DNA from: Bifidobacterium castoris | GTDB taxonomy: Bacteria; Actinomycetota; Actinomycetes; Actinomycetales; Bifidobacteriaceae | Assembly: GCF_003952025.1 (NCBI RefSeq) | Contig: NZ_QXGI01000005.1 | Span: 1-64,000 of the forward strand | DNA length: 64,000 bases | Direction: 5' to 3' | Shown: piece by piece, positions 33,098-42,244 of the stretch | Position numbering within the stretch: position 1 is the stretch's first letter | Layout: each line of letters starts with the position of its first letter | Program-made: the position numbers and the translations under genes | Notes under the pieces: generated by a model | The model's input: the letters and a program-made list of their open reading frames with translations, nothing else | What the model was told of the DNA's origin: nothing | Database searches by the model: none

Positions 33098-34423
33098 TCA
33101 CCGTGCGCGCAGCGCGCCGACGAACGTCTTGAGTCGCCTGAGCCCTTCGCGCAGCGCGTCGCGCGACGCCGCGTACGACAGCCGCACATGGGTGTCCGCG
33201 GTCGCCTCGCCGAAGTCGGCGCCCGGCGTCAGCGCGACGTGCGCCTCGGTGAGCGCGCGCTCGCAGAACCCGGTGGCCGTCAGTCCCGTCGGGCTCACGT
33301 CGAAGTAGGCGTAGAAGGCGCCGTTGGGCTCGACGTCGACCGGCAGTCCCAGATCGGCGAGCCCATCGACGACGATGCGGCGCCGTTCGAGCAGTTCGAG
33401 CCTGCGCTGTTCGCTGATGGCGAGCGCCTCGTCGTCGAAGCATGCCATCGCCGCCATCTGCGTCGGCGTGTGCGCGCTGAGGAAGAAGTTCGCCGCGAGC
33501 CTGTCGACGGCGTCGACGACGCCGTCGGGCACGACGAGCCAGCCGAGCCGCCAGCCGGTCATGCCGAAGTATTTCGAGAAGCTGCTGCAGACGATCGCGT
33601 CCGGGTCGATGGCGAGCACCGAGGGCACGCGGCCGCCGTCGGGTTCGACGTCGGCGAGGTCGAGGTAGGTTTCGTCGACGATGCGCCATGCGCCGCGTTC
33701 GGCCGCGTAGTCGCATACGGCGCGCAGCGTGTCCCGTTCGATCGTCGTGCCGGTCGGGTTCGACGGCGACGTCACCATGACGGCCGTCGTGCGCTTCGAC
33801 CAGTGGTCGTCGAGCAGTCGCGGCGTCAGATGGAAGCGCGTCGCCGCGCTCGTCGGCACGTCGACGACGACGCCGCCGAAGGAGCGCACGAGTTCGCGGT
33901 TCGTCGGATACGAGGGGTCGGCGATGATCACCTCGTCGCCGTCGTCGACGGTGAGCGCGGCCGCGAGCAGCAGCGCCGACGAGCCGCCTTCGGTGATGAC
34001 GATGCGCGCCGGGTCGACGTTCACGTCGTGCTGTTTCGCGTAGAACCGCGCGATTCTCTCGCGCAGCTGCGGCAGTCCTCGCGATTCCGCGTACGGCAGC
34101 GGATGGCCGTCGTACAGGTCGCGCATCGCCAGACGCACCGGCTCGGGCGCGCCGTAGTCGGGCTGGCCGACGTTGAGTTTGATGACGTCGTCGCCGGCGG
34201 CGATCATGACGTTCGCGCGCTCGCCGATCCGCATCGCGCGGAACGGATGCACCTCGCGCGCGCGTTTCGACAGCTTCGGCAGCGGCCGCGCCGCTTCGCC
34301 CGTCGTGCGCGGGTCGTGCGCGTCCGCCGTGCGCCGTCCGTCCCCGTCGGCCGCGGCGTCCCGCGCCGCGTGCCGCATCGTCGTCTCGTGCGCCGTGTCG
34401 TCTTCGCGCGCTTCGTCCGTCAT
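33098..34423 (-). CDS. PLP-dependent class I/II aminotransferase
   Basis: Fold-type I aminotransferase, about 441 aa. The PLP Lys is in SSFSKYFGMTGWRLGW (about K284) and the phosphate-binding and substrate Arg motifs LRLSYA are at the C-terminal end. Sequence order and the KLNVGQPDYGAPEPV start fit aspartate/alanine-type aminotransferases (AAT I). A Thr/Asp-rich ~50-residue N-terminal extension precedes the fold. AAGGAG lies before the ATG at 34423, which overlaps the stop codon of the vsr gene (ATGA), so the two are translationally coupled. Amino-acid substrate unknown. Confidence 0.85.
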   Translation of the reverse strand: MTDEAREDDTAHETTMRHAARDAAADGDGRRTADAHDPRTTGEAARPLPKLSKRAREVHPFRAMRIGERANVMIAAGDDVIKLNVGQPDYGAPEPVRLAMRDLYDGHPLPYAESRGLPQLRERIARFYAKQHDVNVDPARIVITEGGSSALLLAAALTVDDGDEVIIADPSYPTNRELVRSFGGVVVDVPTSAATRFHLTPRLLDDHWSKRTTAVMVTSPSNPTGTTIERDTLRAVCDYAAERGAWRIVDETYLDLADVEPDGGRVPSVLAIDPDAIVCSSFSKYFGMTGWRLGWLVVPDGVVDAVDRLAANFFLSAHTPTQMAAMACFDDEALAISEQRRLELLERRRIVVDGLADLGLPVDVEPNGAFYAYFDVSPTGLTATGFCERALTEAHVALTPGADFGEATADTHVRLSYAASRDALREGLRRLKTFVGALRAR

Positions 34424-35121
34424 GTCGTCTCCTTGCCGTCGCCGGTGCGCCGCGTCGGGGACGTGCGGGCGTCCGGCGCGTGCTCCACCGCCTTCATTGT
34501 GCCACCACTCCCGCACACCGCGTCGGGCGGCGCCTGCCCGTCGCGGCCGCCGTCGACGATCTGTTCGACGAGACGTTCGAGCCGGCTTGCGCGCGTCGCC
34601 TTGCCCAGTTCGCACTCCCACACGTCGATGACCCGCCAGCCCATGCGCCGCAGCTCGTCGTGCTGGCGCCGGTCGCGCTCGCGGTTGCGTTCCAGCTTCG
34701 CGCGCCAGAACGCCGTGTTCGTCTTCGGCACCGTATGGCCGCCGCAGCCTTCGTGCATGTGCCAGAAGCAGCCGTTGATGAACACGATCGCGCGGTATTT
34801 CGGCAGCACGACGTCCGGATGGCCCGGATAGCGCCTGTCGTTCTTGCGAAAGCGCATGCCGCGGGCGAACAGGTAGCTGCGCACGATGCGTTCGATCGAC
34901 GTGTCCTTGCCGCGGATGCGCGACATCGTGTAGCTGCGCGTCCCCTTCGCGTATTTCGTCTGCTCCTTCGCCGCACGTCGCCGGCGTTCCGGGGCGTCCG
35001 ATCGCGACGCCGGCGGCGCCGATGCCGCCGCGTCCTGCTCCGTCGATGCCGATGGCGCCACGCCCTTTGTCGCCGCCGTGTCCTTCTTCGCCGCTGTCCT
35101 CTTCGCCGTCGATGCCGTCAT
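34420..35121 (-). CDS. vsr: very short patch repair endonuclease (Vsr)
   Basis: A Vsr-family mismatch endonuclease, which nicks at T:G mismatches formed by deamination of 5-methylcytosine. The core has TMSRIRGKDTSIER (the family's N-terminal motif), the catalytic Asp in GHPDVVLPKYRAIVFI, and zinc ligands in NGCFWHMHEGC plus HxxC-like residues. Extra N- and C-terminal low-complexity tails lengthen it to about 233 aa (E. coli Vsr has 156). No Dcm-type cytosine methyltransferase is in the window, although Vsr normally sits beside one. Start uncertain: ATG at 35121 or a GTG at 35130. Translationally coupled to the following aminotransferase. Confidence 0.85.
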   Translation of the reverse strand: MTASTAKRTAAKKDTAATKGVAPSASTEQDAAASAPPASRSDAPERRRRAAKEQTKYAKGTRSYTMSRIRGKDTSIERIVRSYLFARGMRFRKNDRRYPGHPDVVLPKYRAIVFINGCFWHMHEGCGGHTVPKTNTAFWRAKLERNRERDRRQHDELRRMGWRVIDVWECELGKATRASRLERLVEQIVDGGRDGQAPPDAVCGSGGTMKAVEHAPDARTSPTRRTGDGKETT

Positions 35122-35462
35122 GTCGCCCACACCGCCATCCTAGCGGGATCCGTGCGCGTGGCCGTCGCGCCGATCCTGCGCCCGGACCGTCCATCCGCGG
35201 CGCGCGGCCTCAGCAATACGCGAACGGGAGGCCATCTCGTTGGTCGATATGCCGTTTTGTGCGCAAGCGCGCACCGGTTCGCTCGCAGGCAACATGGCCG
35301 TCCCGCCGCCGACACGCTAGCGTAGAAAGCGGAACGATACGACGACCGCGGCCTTCCGCAGCGACGCGACGCGGCGACACCATGCGCGTTCGCCGCACGA
35401 TGGCGACGCTGTGGCGCCACACGGCGGCGCAGGCCGCCGACACCGACCCAAAAGGACCCGAC
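35122..35462. other. 341-base divergent intergenic region
   Basis: Lies between the divergent vsr and oxidoreductase genes and must hold promoters for both. I see no clear -35/-10 pair, operator or RNA. Confidence 0.5.
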
Positions 35463-36626
35463 ATGACCGACACGACCCACGACGAACCGACCCCGCCCGC
35501 CCCGAACACCCAGAACATCCCGAGCACCCGTCCCGAGCACACGCCGGCGACCGAGGCGCCTACCGCGTCCGCCGCGACGGCGCACACGGCCGAGACCGAA
35601 ACCGGCGACGCCTCGCGTCCGCTCAACGTGGCGATCCTCGGCGCCGGCCGCATCGCGCAGTCGATGGCGCGCACCCTGACGATGATGTCCGCCGACGCGC
35701 GCTACGCCTCGCTCGTCACGCCGTACGCGGTCGCGTCGCGTTCGGCGGCGAAGGCGCGCGCCTTCGCGCAGCAGTTCGGGCTGCGCACCTCCTTCGGCTC
35801 CTACCGCGGCATGCTCGCCGACCCGGACGTCGACCTCGTCTACATCGCCACGCCGCACCCGCTGCACGCCGAACAGGCGATCGCCTGCATGCGCGCCGGC
35901 AAGCACGTGCTCGTCGAGAAGCCCTTCGCCGTCAACGTCGACGAGGCCCAGCGCATGCTCGACGTCTCGTCGGCGACGAACCGCTTCTGCGGCGAGGCGA
36001 TGTGGACGCGCTTCATGCCGTCGCGTCTGGTCATCGACCGCGCCGTCACCTCCGGCAGGATCGGAGCGATCACGTCGGTCGCCGCTGACCTGAGCTATCC
36101 GATGACGCACAAGAAGCGTCTGACCGACCCGAATCTGGCCGGCGGCGCGCTGCTCGACGTCGGCGTCTACCCGCTCAACTTCATCGACATGGTCGTCGGC
36201 GACCGCGAGATCACGAAGATCGTCACGTCGATGACGCCGCTGCCGACCGGCGTCGACGCGCAGAACGCGACGACGCTGTACTTCGACGACGGCACGATGG
36301 CGAACGCGACGTCGTCGATGATGTGCGCGTCCGAGCGCGCCGGCCACATCCGCGGCACGAACGGCTACATCGACTGCGAGAACATCAACAACGTCAGCGC
36401 CGTCGACGTCTACGCCGCCGACCACACGCTCCTCGACCACATCGACGTGCCGGCGCAGCTGACCGGATACGAATACGAGGTCGCCGCCGCCGTACGCGCG
36501 ATCCGCGCCGGCCGCCGCGACTGCATCGAGATGCTGCACGCCGACACGCTGCGCATGCTCGCGCTCACCGATACGCTGCGCGCGCAGTGGGGGCTGCGCT
36601 ACCCCTTCGAGCCCGACCCCCGCTGA
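35463..36626 (+). CDS. Gfo/Idh/MocA-family oxidoreductase
   Basis: An NAD(P)-dependent oxidoreductase of about 387 aa. After a Thr/Pro-rich ~50-residue lead come the Rossmann motif AILGAGRIAQSMARTL, the EKPFAVN motif (catalytic-type Lys in the EKP), and a C-terminal GFO_IDH_MocA_C beta domain with GALLDVGVYPLNFIDM. Acts on a sugar, inositol or related hydroxyl/aldehyde substrate; the particular one cannot be told. AAAAGGACC precedes the ATG. Stands alone on the plus strand. Confidence 0.88.
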   Translation: MTDTTHDEPTPPAPNTQNIPSTRPEHTPATEAPTASAATAHTAETETGDASRPLNVAILGAGRIAQSMARTLTMMSADARYASLVTPYAVASRSAAKARAFAQQFGLRTSFGSYRGMLADPDVDLVYIATPHPLHAEQAIACMRAGKHVLVEKPFAVNVDEAQRMLDVSSATNRFCGEAMWTRFMPSRLVIDRAVTSGRIGAITSVAADLSYPMTHKKRLTDPNLAGGALLDVGVYPLNFIDMVVGDREITKIVTSMTPLPTGVDAQNATTLYFDDGTMANATSSMMCASERAGHIRGTNGYIDCENINNVSAVDVYAADHTLLDHIDVPAQLTGYEYEVAAAVRAIRAGRRDCIEMLHADTLRMLALTDTLRAQWGLRYPFEPDPR

Positions 36627-36800
36627 GGCGCGTCCGCCCGCCCACGACGAATAATGAGATGCCCGGGTACACAATGTAGAAAATCCACCGAGCGATCGTC
36701 GGGAAGCTGCTAGCGTGACCTTGTGCGCATCCGCGCGCAAGCACGCGCAGCCGTTATCGCGTGTACACGAAACGCGACCTTGGCAGGCGGAGGGAACACC

Positions 36801-38249
36801 ATGACGATGCGAGCCGAACGCTCCGGGCTGCTCAAATACCGTGAGCTCGCGCAGATGCGGGAATTCATCGACCACGAATGGGGGTTCGCCGACGAATTCG
36901 ACGGCCCCACCTTCCTGTGGGACCCGGCGATCAGCACCTGCGCGCGCCATGACGACGCGTTGCGCGCCGACGTCCCGGTGGCGCCCGCCGACGAGGCCGA
37001 GCAGATCATCGAACGCCCGATGCGGTGGTACCTCGACGGCGTCGCCGCCGCCGCGCCGGGCGCGCGATGCGACGCCGACGGCGTCGAGGTGCCGCGCGCC
37101 GACATGCCGTCCTTCCGTCTCGAATCACAGGCGCTCGCCGGCGTCGACGCGGTCGTCGCGAACGCGACCGCCAGCAGCCGCTGGCTCGACGGCACGCGCA
37201 ACCTGTGCCGCGCGATCGAACTGACCGCGCGTTTCCTGGGCATGTGCGAGGACCGCAACCAGGAGGGGCTCGAATACCTCAAGGAACTGCTGCAGATCAC
37301 GCGCATCTACCTCGACGCCGTCGCACGCCACGCCGACCCGGGCGTCGGCGCGCAGGCGCTGCGCATGGTCACGGACGTCGCATGCAACGAGGATTTCCGC
37401 CTCAACCCGATGCCGATGATCGAACTGCTGTCCTGCTGCCTGTCCTTCGCCCGCTACGACGACACCTGCGTGCACGCGTACGAGACGCTCGACACGGCGC
37501 TCGCCAGCATGGACGAGATGGCGCGACGCTACGGGGAGACGGCCGACGAGGACGCGCGCTTCCGTTCGATGATCGACGACGAGTACGCCTTCGAGCTCGC
37601 CGACCTGTCCGGACTCGCCAACGACCTATACGAGGCGAGCCGGTCGGATTCGCAACCCGACCGTCAGGACATGGAGCTGCACGCGCACTACCGTTTCCGT
37701 CAGGCGGTGCTGCTGCTGCGGCACGACCTGATGCGCATGGGCGGCGACGTGGACGGCGCGGACGCGCTGCTGCGCGAGCATGCGACGACGTCGCCGCTCG
37801 GTGACGCGTACGCGGCCCGGCTGATCCATGTGCGCCGCTGGAACGAGCTGCTCGAGTTCACGTCGACGATGGTCGCCGACCGCAGCGCCCCGTTCCTCGT
37901 CATGTTCCCCGACGAACTCGTCCCCTACGACTGGGAGTCGCTTGAGGAGGTGGCGCTGCAGGCCCTCGACGACCGTCCGCGGCTGCGCGACCTGTACCGC
38001 GAACGGGTGCTGTCCTCCTTCGACGAGGACGAGATGCCGGCGTTGACGAATCTGCGGCATGTCAGCACGAACCGCGAATGGCGCGACCAGGTGGCGCGCA
38101 TCGTCGAGATCTACCGCCACGAGGGGACGCACGCCGTGCGCAACCGCGTCTACGAGCGGCTGCTCGTCATGCAGGGGCTGCGCGACGAGGCGATGCGTTA
38201 TCTCGACGACTTCCCCGACGCGTGGCCCGACCTCGCCGAGATCCTGTGA
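36801..38249 (+). CDS. helical hypothetical protein (482 aa)
   Basis: A soluble, mostly alpha-helical, acidic protein with no signal peptide or TM segment. Sections such as MEDRNQEGLEYLKELLQITRIYLDAV-like pairs of helices (around CEDRNQEGLEYLKELLQI) and the C-terminal helices suggest a TPR-like or alpha-solenoid fold, but I cannot assign a repeat family. GGCGGAGGGAA lies upstream of the ATG at 36801. It ends in a large bidirectional hairpin shared with the convergent peptidase gene. Function unknown. Confidence 0.6.
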   Translation: MTMRAERSGLLKYRELAQMREFIDHEWGFADEFDGPTFLWDPAISTCARHDDALRADVPVAPADEAEQIIERPMRWYLDGVAAAAPGARCDADGVEVPRADMPSFRLESQALAGVDAVVANATASSRWLDGTRNLCRAIELTARFLGMCEDRNQEGLEYLKELLQITRIYLDAVARHADPGVGAQALRMVTDVACNEDFRLNPMPMIELLSCCLSFARYDDTCVHAYETLDTALASMDEMARRYGETADEDARFRSMIDDEYAFELADLSGLANDLYEASRSDSQPDRQDMELHAHYRFRQAVLLLRHDLMRMGGDVDGADALLREHATTSPLGDAYAARLIHVRRWNELLEFTSTMVADRSAPFLVMFPDELVPYDWESLEEVALQALDDRPRLRDLYRERVLSSFDEDEMPALTNLRHVSTNREWRDQVARIVEIYRHEGTHAVRNRVYERLLVMQGLRDEAMRYLDDFPDAWPDLAEIL

Positions 38250-38290
38250 CGGGTCGGCGGCGAAGGCACCCTTGGGGCGCCCTCGATACG

Positions 38291-38334
38291 ATGAAGCCGG
38301 TGCCGACGCCATCAGGCGTCGGCACCGGCTTCAT
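38291..38334. terminator. 20-bp perfect bidirectional terminator
   Basis: Arms 38291-38310 and 38315-38334 pair perfectly over 20 bases with an ATCA loop. It lies between two convergent genes and would stop transcription from both sides. Confidence 0.8.
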
Positions 38335-38400
38335 ATTCGACCGGACGCGTTCACCGCGCCGGCCGGCACAAGGGACCCGTCATGGGGAAGCGCTCAGGCC

Positions 38401-39897
38401 TCACTGCGCGGCCTGATCCTCATGGCGCTTGTCGTAGAAGGCCTTGAGCTCGGGGCCGGCCGCGGCGAGCGCCACCTCGTCGCAGTAGAGCATGTGGCCG
38501 TTCGAATGCAGATGGTATTCGATGCGGTCCTTGAGCGCCTGCGGCAGGAACAGCTTGTTGATGTCGTGGCGCACGTTCCAGTACGGCGTCGCGGCGTCGT
38601 GGATGCCGCCGAGCACGCAGATGCGGCTCGTCGGGTTGCGGCGCAGAGCGGTCGCCAGGTCGTAGGCCACGTTCGGCACCTGGGGCGAGCCCATCGTGCC
38701 CGGCGCCTGGTGCGTCCAGTTCCAGCTCGAGTTGACCTTGAGCGACAGGCCCTCGTAGTTCTCGTAGCCCTTGAAGCCCATGTCCCCGAGCATCTTCATG
38801 TAGACGTCGAGGTAGGCGGCGTTGATCGCGTCGTAGGACGGATCCTCGCCGGCGAAGAACTCGTTGTCGCCCTGCACGTCCTGGTAGCCGTAGGTGGTGA
38901 AGCGGGTGTCGTAGCGGCCGGTCGTCTCTCCTTCGTCCTTGAGCAGGTTCTTGCGGAACGTGTCGAGCTCGATGCGCAGGCCCTTTTCCTCGATGAAGTC
39001 GGCCGGCAGGCCGATGAACCCGCTCATCTCGCCGGCGATCCTCTTCATCTCGTCCGCCGGCAGCGCGTCGGCGAGCGTCAGGGCGCGCGCGAGCGTGTCG
39101 TTCGCGTAGTCGAAGGCCTTGTCGTACCACTCGTACTGGTCGACGCCCACGCCGGCCTTCTTGAAGTAGTTGGCGGTGGCCGCGTACACCGGGAACATGC
39201 CCATATAGTAGTCGTCCTCGCCGGAGAGCGTCGGCTCGTAGTCGAGGATCGTCGACTGTTCGGTCACGCCGGCGACGCCCACGCCGTGCTCGCCGAGCAT
39301 GCGGTAGACGACGGCGTTGCGCATCGTGCCGTAGGATTCGCCGTACAGGTAGTGCGGGCTGTTCATGCGGCCGTACTTGGTGAGCCATGCGATGATGCCG
39401 CGCGTGAACGCGTCGGCGTCGCCATCGACCCCCCACACCTTCTTCGCATCGTAGTTCGGGTCGACATGCGAGTAGCCGGTGCCGAACGCGTCGATGAACA
39501 CGAGGTCCGAGCTCGGCAGCAGCGAATACGGATTGTCCTCGACCTCGCCGACGCCGGTGAGGTGCGCCATGCCGTCCGTCTTGACGCGCTTGGCGCCCAT
39601 GCCGCCGATGTTGACCATGTAGGACGCGCCACCGGGGCCGCCGTTCCACAGGAACGTGACCGGGCGGTCGGACTTGTCCTCGTCGTTCGAGACCTGCGAG
39701 AACATGAACATGTGGCCGATCATCGTGCCGTCCTCGGCGCGCACCGGGATCATCTCCGCGGTGGCCGTGTAGTTGATCGACGCGCCGTCCGGACCCTTCC
39801 AGACGTAGTCCTTGCTGGCCGTGGCCGGAAGCGGCTCAAGCGGCTTCTTCTGGTCGGTCTGCGTTGTTTCGCTCTTGGTTTCATTGGCTTCTGCCAT
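38401..39897 (-). CDS. serine carboxypeptidase (peptidase S10)
   Basis: A carboxypeptidase Y-type S10 peptidase of 498 aa, which removes C-terminal residues. The oxyanion stretch WNGGPGGAS, the catalytic Ser in LYGESYGTMR (S188), Asp in GIHDAATPY (D434) and His in SNGHMLY (H468) are all present. There is no signal peptide, so it is cytosolic, which is unusual for S10. AAAGGAG precedes the ATG. It is last in a minus-strand run with a transporter, PepC and an Ntn hydrolase, suggesting intracellular breakdown of imported peptides or peptide conjugates. Confidence 0.88.
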   Translation of the reverse strand: MAEANETKSETTQTDQKKPLEPLPATASKDYVWKGPDGASINYTATAEMIPVRAEDGTMIGHMFMFSQVSNDEDKSDRPVTFLWNGGPGGASYMVNIGGMGAKRVKTDGMAHLTGVGEVEDNPYSLLPSSDLVFIDAFGTGYSHVDPNYDAKKVWGVDGDADAFTRGIIAWLTKYGRMNSPHYLYGESYGTMRNAVVYRMLGEHGVGVAGVTEQSTILDYEPTLSGEDDYYMGMFPVYAATANYFKKAGVGVDQYEWYDKAFDYANDTLARALTLADALPADEMKRIAGEMSGFIGLPADFIEEKGLRIELDTFRKNLLKDEGETTGRYDTRFTTYGYQDVQGDNEFFAGEDPSYDAINAAYLDVYMKMLGDMGFKGYENYEGLSLKVNSSWNWTHQAPGTMGSPQVPNVAYDLATALRRNPTSRICVLGGIHDAATPYWNVRHDINKLFLPQALKDRIEYHLHSNGHMLYCDEVALAAAGPELKAFYDKRHEDQAAQ

Positions 39898-40018
39898 GAC
39901 AATGCTCCTTTGGGATGCGGCGCATGCGCGGCGGGATCCGCGCCTGCGCCGACGGATATTGGCGGCGTATGCGGCCGGCCGCGATGCCGGCCGCATACGC
40001 CATGCGCCGCGGCGTCTC

Positions 40019-42142
40019 TCAGCGCTTGGGCTGCGAGGTGCCGGAGGCCGGCTTGGTCGGATCGGCCGCCTGGGCGGCGTCGACTGAATCGATGGGCTTG
40101 ACCGCGTCCTGCGCCTCATGCGCTTCGGCCTCGTCCACCTGGACGGCGTGGGCGTCGTGCGACAGCGTCGCATCGTCCTTCGCCTCGTTGGCGAGCGCCA
40201 CGGCTTCGTCGTGGTACTCCCGGGCGTTTCGGCTGGCCACCTGCGCCTCGGTCTGGGCGCGGCGCGCGTCGGCGGCCGCGTCGGCGGGCACCGGCGCCGC
40301 GGCGACGTCGGCCGCCGCGGGCTTCGGGATCATGTCGCCGGCGACGTTCGTGTGCACGGGCTGCGCTTCGTAGGACACCGTCTTGACGCCGACGGTCGGG
40401 TCGCCGACCAATGCGACCTTGGCCGGCTCGGACGGTTCGGTGATGCCCTGCTGCTTGAGCAGCGCGGCGGCCGCCTCGCCCTGATTGGGATCCTTGCCGG
40501 TGGGCAGGTCCGTCATCATCTCGTCCTTGTCGTAATGCTTCTTGATCGGCAGGCCCATCGGGTTCTGGCCTTCGGACAGCAGCGCGGTCGGGATGTTGGA
40601 CAGCGCCTTCGCCGGCTTCTTCAGGCCTTCGATCTGCCAGGTGAAGGGGGCGAACTGGTTCGTCGGATCGGCCCAGTCATGCTTGCGCGACGCGCGGTAG
40701 ATGAGCACGCAGGCGATGAACACGAAGGCGAGCAGGCCGATGATGATCAGATCGTAGGTGGCGCCGGAGCCGACCTCGGCCTTCAGCTGCGCCGGCGGGT
40801 AGAACGCGAGCACGATGCCGAAGACCGATGCGATGATGCCGATGCCCGCCACGATCCATGCGCCGGCCATGCCGCCGGGGACCCTGAAGCCGCGCGGACG
40901 GTTCGGCTGCTGGTAGCGCAGGCGCAGGAACGCGATGAACATGAGCACGTAGTAGGCCAGGTACAGGATCGTGATCGCCTGCGTGATGAGCGCGACGAAG
41001 CCCTCGACGTTCGGCAGCAGGAACACGATGAACGCGATGACCGTCATCAGCGCCATCTGCGTGTACATCAGGCGGCTCGGCATGCCGTGCTTGTTGTTGT
41101 TCTGCAGGAACTTCGGCAGGAAGCCGGAGCGTCCGGCCTGGCCGAGCATGTAGGACGGCCCGGCGAGGTTCGTGATCAGCGCGGCGAAGCTGTTGAGCAT
41201 GCCGAGCCAGCAGAACACCAGATAGAGGTCCGGGAAGCCAATCGTCGCGCCGAGCGCGCGGTAGGTGGCGAACAGCGTGTACAGCAGGTTGATCTGCTTG
41301 TTCGGAATCACCATCGCGATGATCAGCGTGCCGACGATGAAGATGAGCAGCGCGAGGATCATCGAGACGAAGATCGCGAGCGGGAACTGCTTGTTCGGCT
41401 TCTTCAGGTCCTTGATGTGGGCGGCGTTCATGTCGATGCCGGCGAAGGAGAAGAAGACACCCGCGGCCAACGCGAGGGTCGACATGCCCTCCCACTTGGG
41501 CACCAGCGCGCTCGGCGCCATGTCGATGGCGGGGGCATGCCCCTGGCACAGCCACACGACGGCGAGGATCGTCATGACGCCGAGCGGCAGGAAGGTGCCG
41601 AGGATGACGCCGTACTGGGCGATCTTGCTGAAGGTCTTGACGCCCTTCGTCGCGAGGAAGCAGCAGAACCAGTAGTAGGCGAGCCAGCCGATCATGATCG
41701 GCAGCGTCACCTTCCAGGTGTGCGAGTTCTTCGCGAAGTCGACGGCCCAGTCGTACTTCGTCGTGAAGAAGCCGATCGTCGCGGACATCGACGGGATGCC
41801 GGAGCCGAAGGTGAAGGTGGTCTGGAACCACAGGATCAGCAGGCAGGCGATCGCCGGGAACACGCCGATGCCTTCGCCGACCCAGCGGAAGATGCCGCCG
41901 CGCTGGCTCCAGCCGGATGCGAGCTCGGCCGCCACAAGGCCCGTCGGCAGGAAGAACAGCAGACCGCCGAGCAGGAATAAGGTTACTGAGGAGAGCCCGT
42001 AGAACGACTGCTGCACGTCGTTGGCGAGACCGGCGATCACGGTGACGTTCATCATGATCAGCGCCAGCGTCGTAAGGTTGCCGGCGCCTCCCTTGGCGCC
42101 CTTGACTACGGCGCCCGATTTGGATTTCGTGTTATCACTCAT
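40019..42142 (-). CDS. APC-superfamily amino-acid transporter with long tail
   Basis: A 707-residue permease of the amino acid-polyamine-organocation superfamily. About twelve TM helices cover residues 20-520, with the N-terminal LIMMNVTVIAGLANDV and the ELASGWSQRGGIFRWVGEGIG segment typical of glutamate/GABA antiporter-like members (GadC/YjeM group). The last ~170 residues are a hydrophilic Ala/Asp/Glu-rich tail absent from most APC permeases. Substrate is probably an amino acid or small peptide-derived acid. AGGGAA lies before the ATG. Located between the S10 peptidase and PepC, same strand, gaps of about 100-120 bases. Confidence 0.85.
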   Translation of the reverse strand: MSDNTKSKSGAVVKGAKGGAGNLTTLALIMMNVTVIAGLANDVQQSFYGLSSVTLFLLGGLLFFLPTGLVAAELASGWSQRGGIFRWVGEGIGVFPAIACLLILWFQTTFTFGSGIPSMSATIGFFTTKYDWAVDFAKNSHTWKVTLPIMIGWLAYYWFCCFLATKGVKTFSKIAQYGVILGTFLPLGVMTILAVVWLCQGHAPAIDMAPSALVPKWEGMSTLALAAGVFFSFAGIDMNAAHIKDLKKPNKQFPLAIFVSMILALLIFIVGTLIIAMVIPNKQINLLYTLFATYRALGATIGFPDLYLVFCWLGMLNSFAALITNLAGPSYMLGQAGRSGFLPKFLQNNNKHGMPSRLMYTQMALMTVIAFIVFLLPNVEGFVALITQAITILYLAYYVLMFIAFLRLRYQQPNRPRGFRVPGGMAGAWIVAGIGIIASVFGIVLAFYPPAQLKAEVGSGATYDLIIIGLLAFVFIACVLIYRASRKHDWADPTNQFAPFTWQIEGLKKPAKALSNIPTALLSEGQNPMGLPIKKHYDKDEMMTDLPTGKDPNQGEAAAALLKQQGITEPSEPAKVALVGDPTVGVKTVSYEAQPVHTNVAGDMIPKPAAADVAAAPVPADAAADARRAQTEAQVASRNAREYHDEAVALANEAKDDATLSHDAHAVQVDEAEAHEAQDAVKPIDSVDAAQAADPTKPASGTSQPKR

Positions 42143-42244
42143 GTTTTTCCCTGACTTACGTCCATGCGCCGCGCCGCCCGGCCGGGGCCGGGCGGCGGCG
42201 ATGCGCCATCGGTTATGGACGGGACCCGTGTAGGCCTCGAGGCA

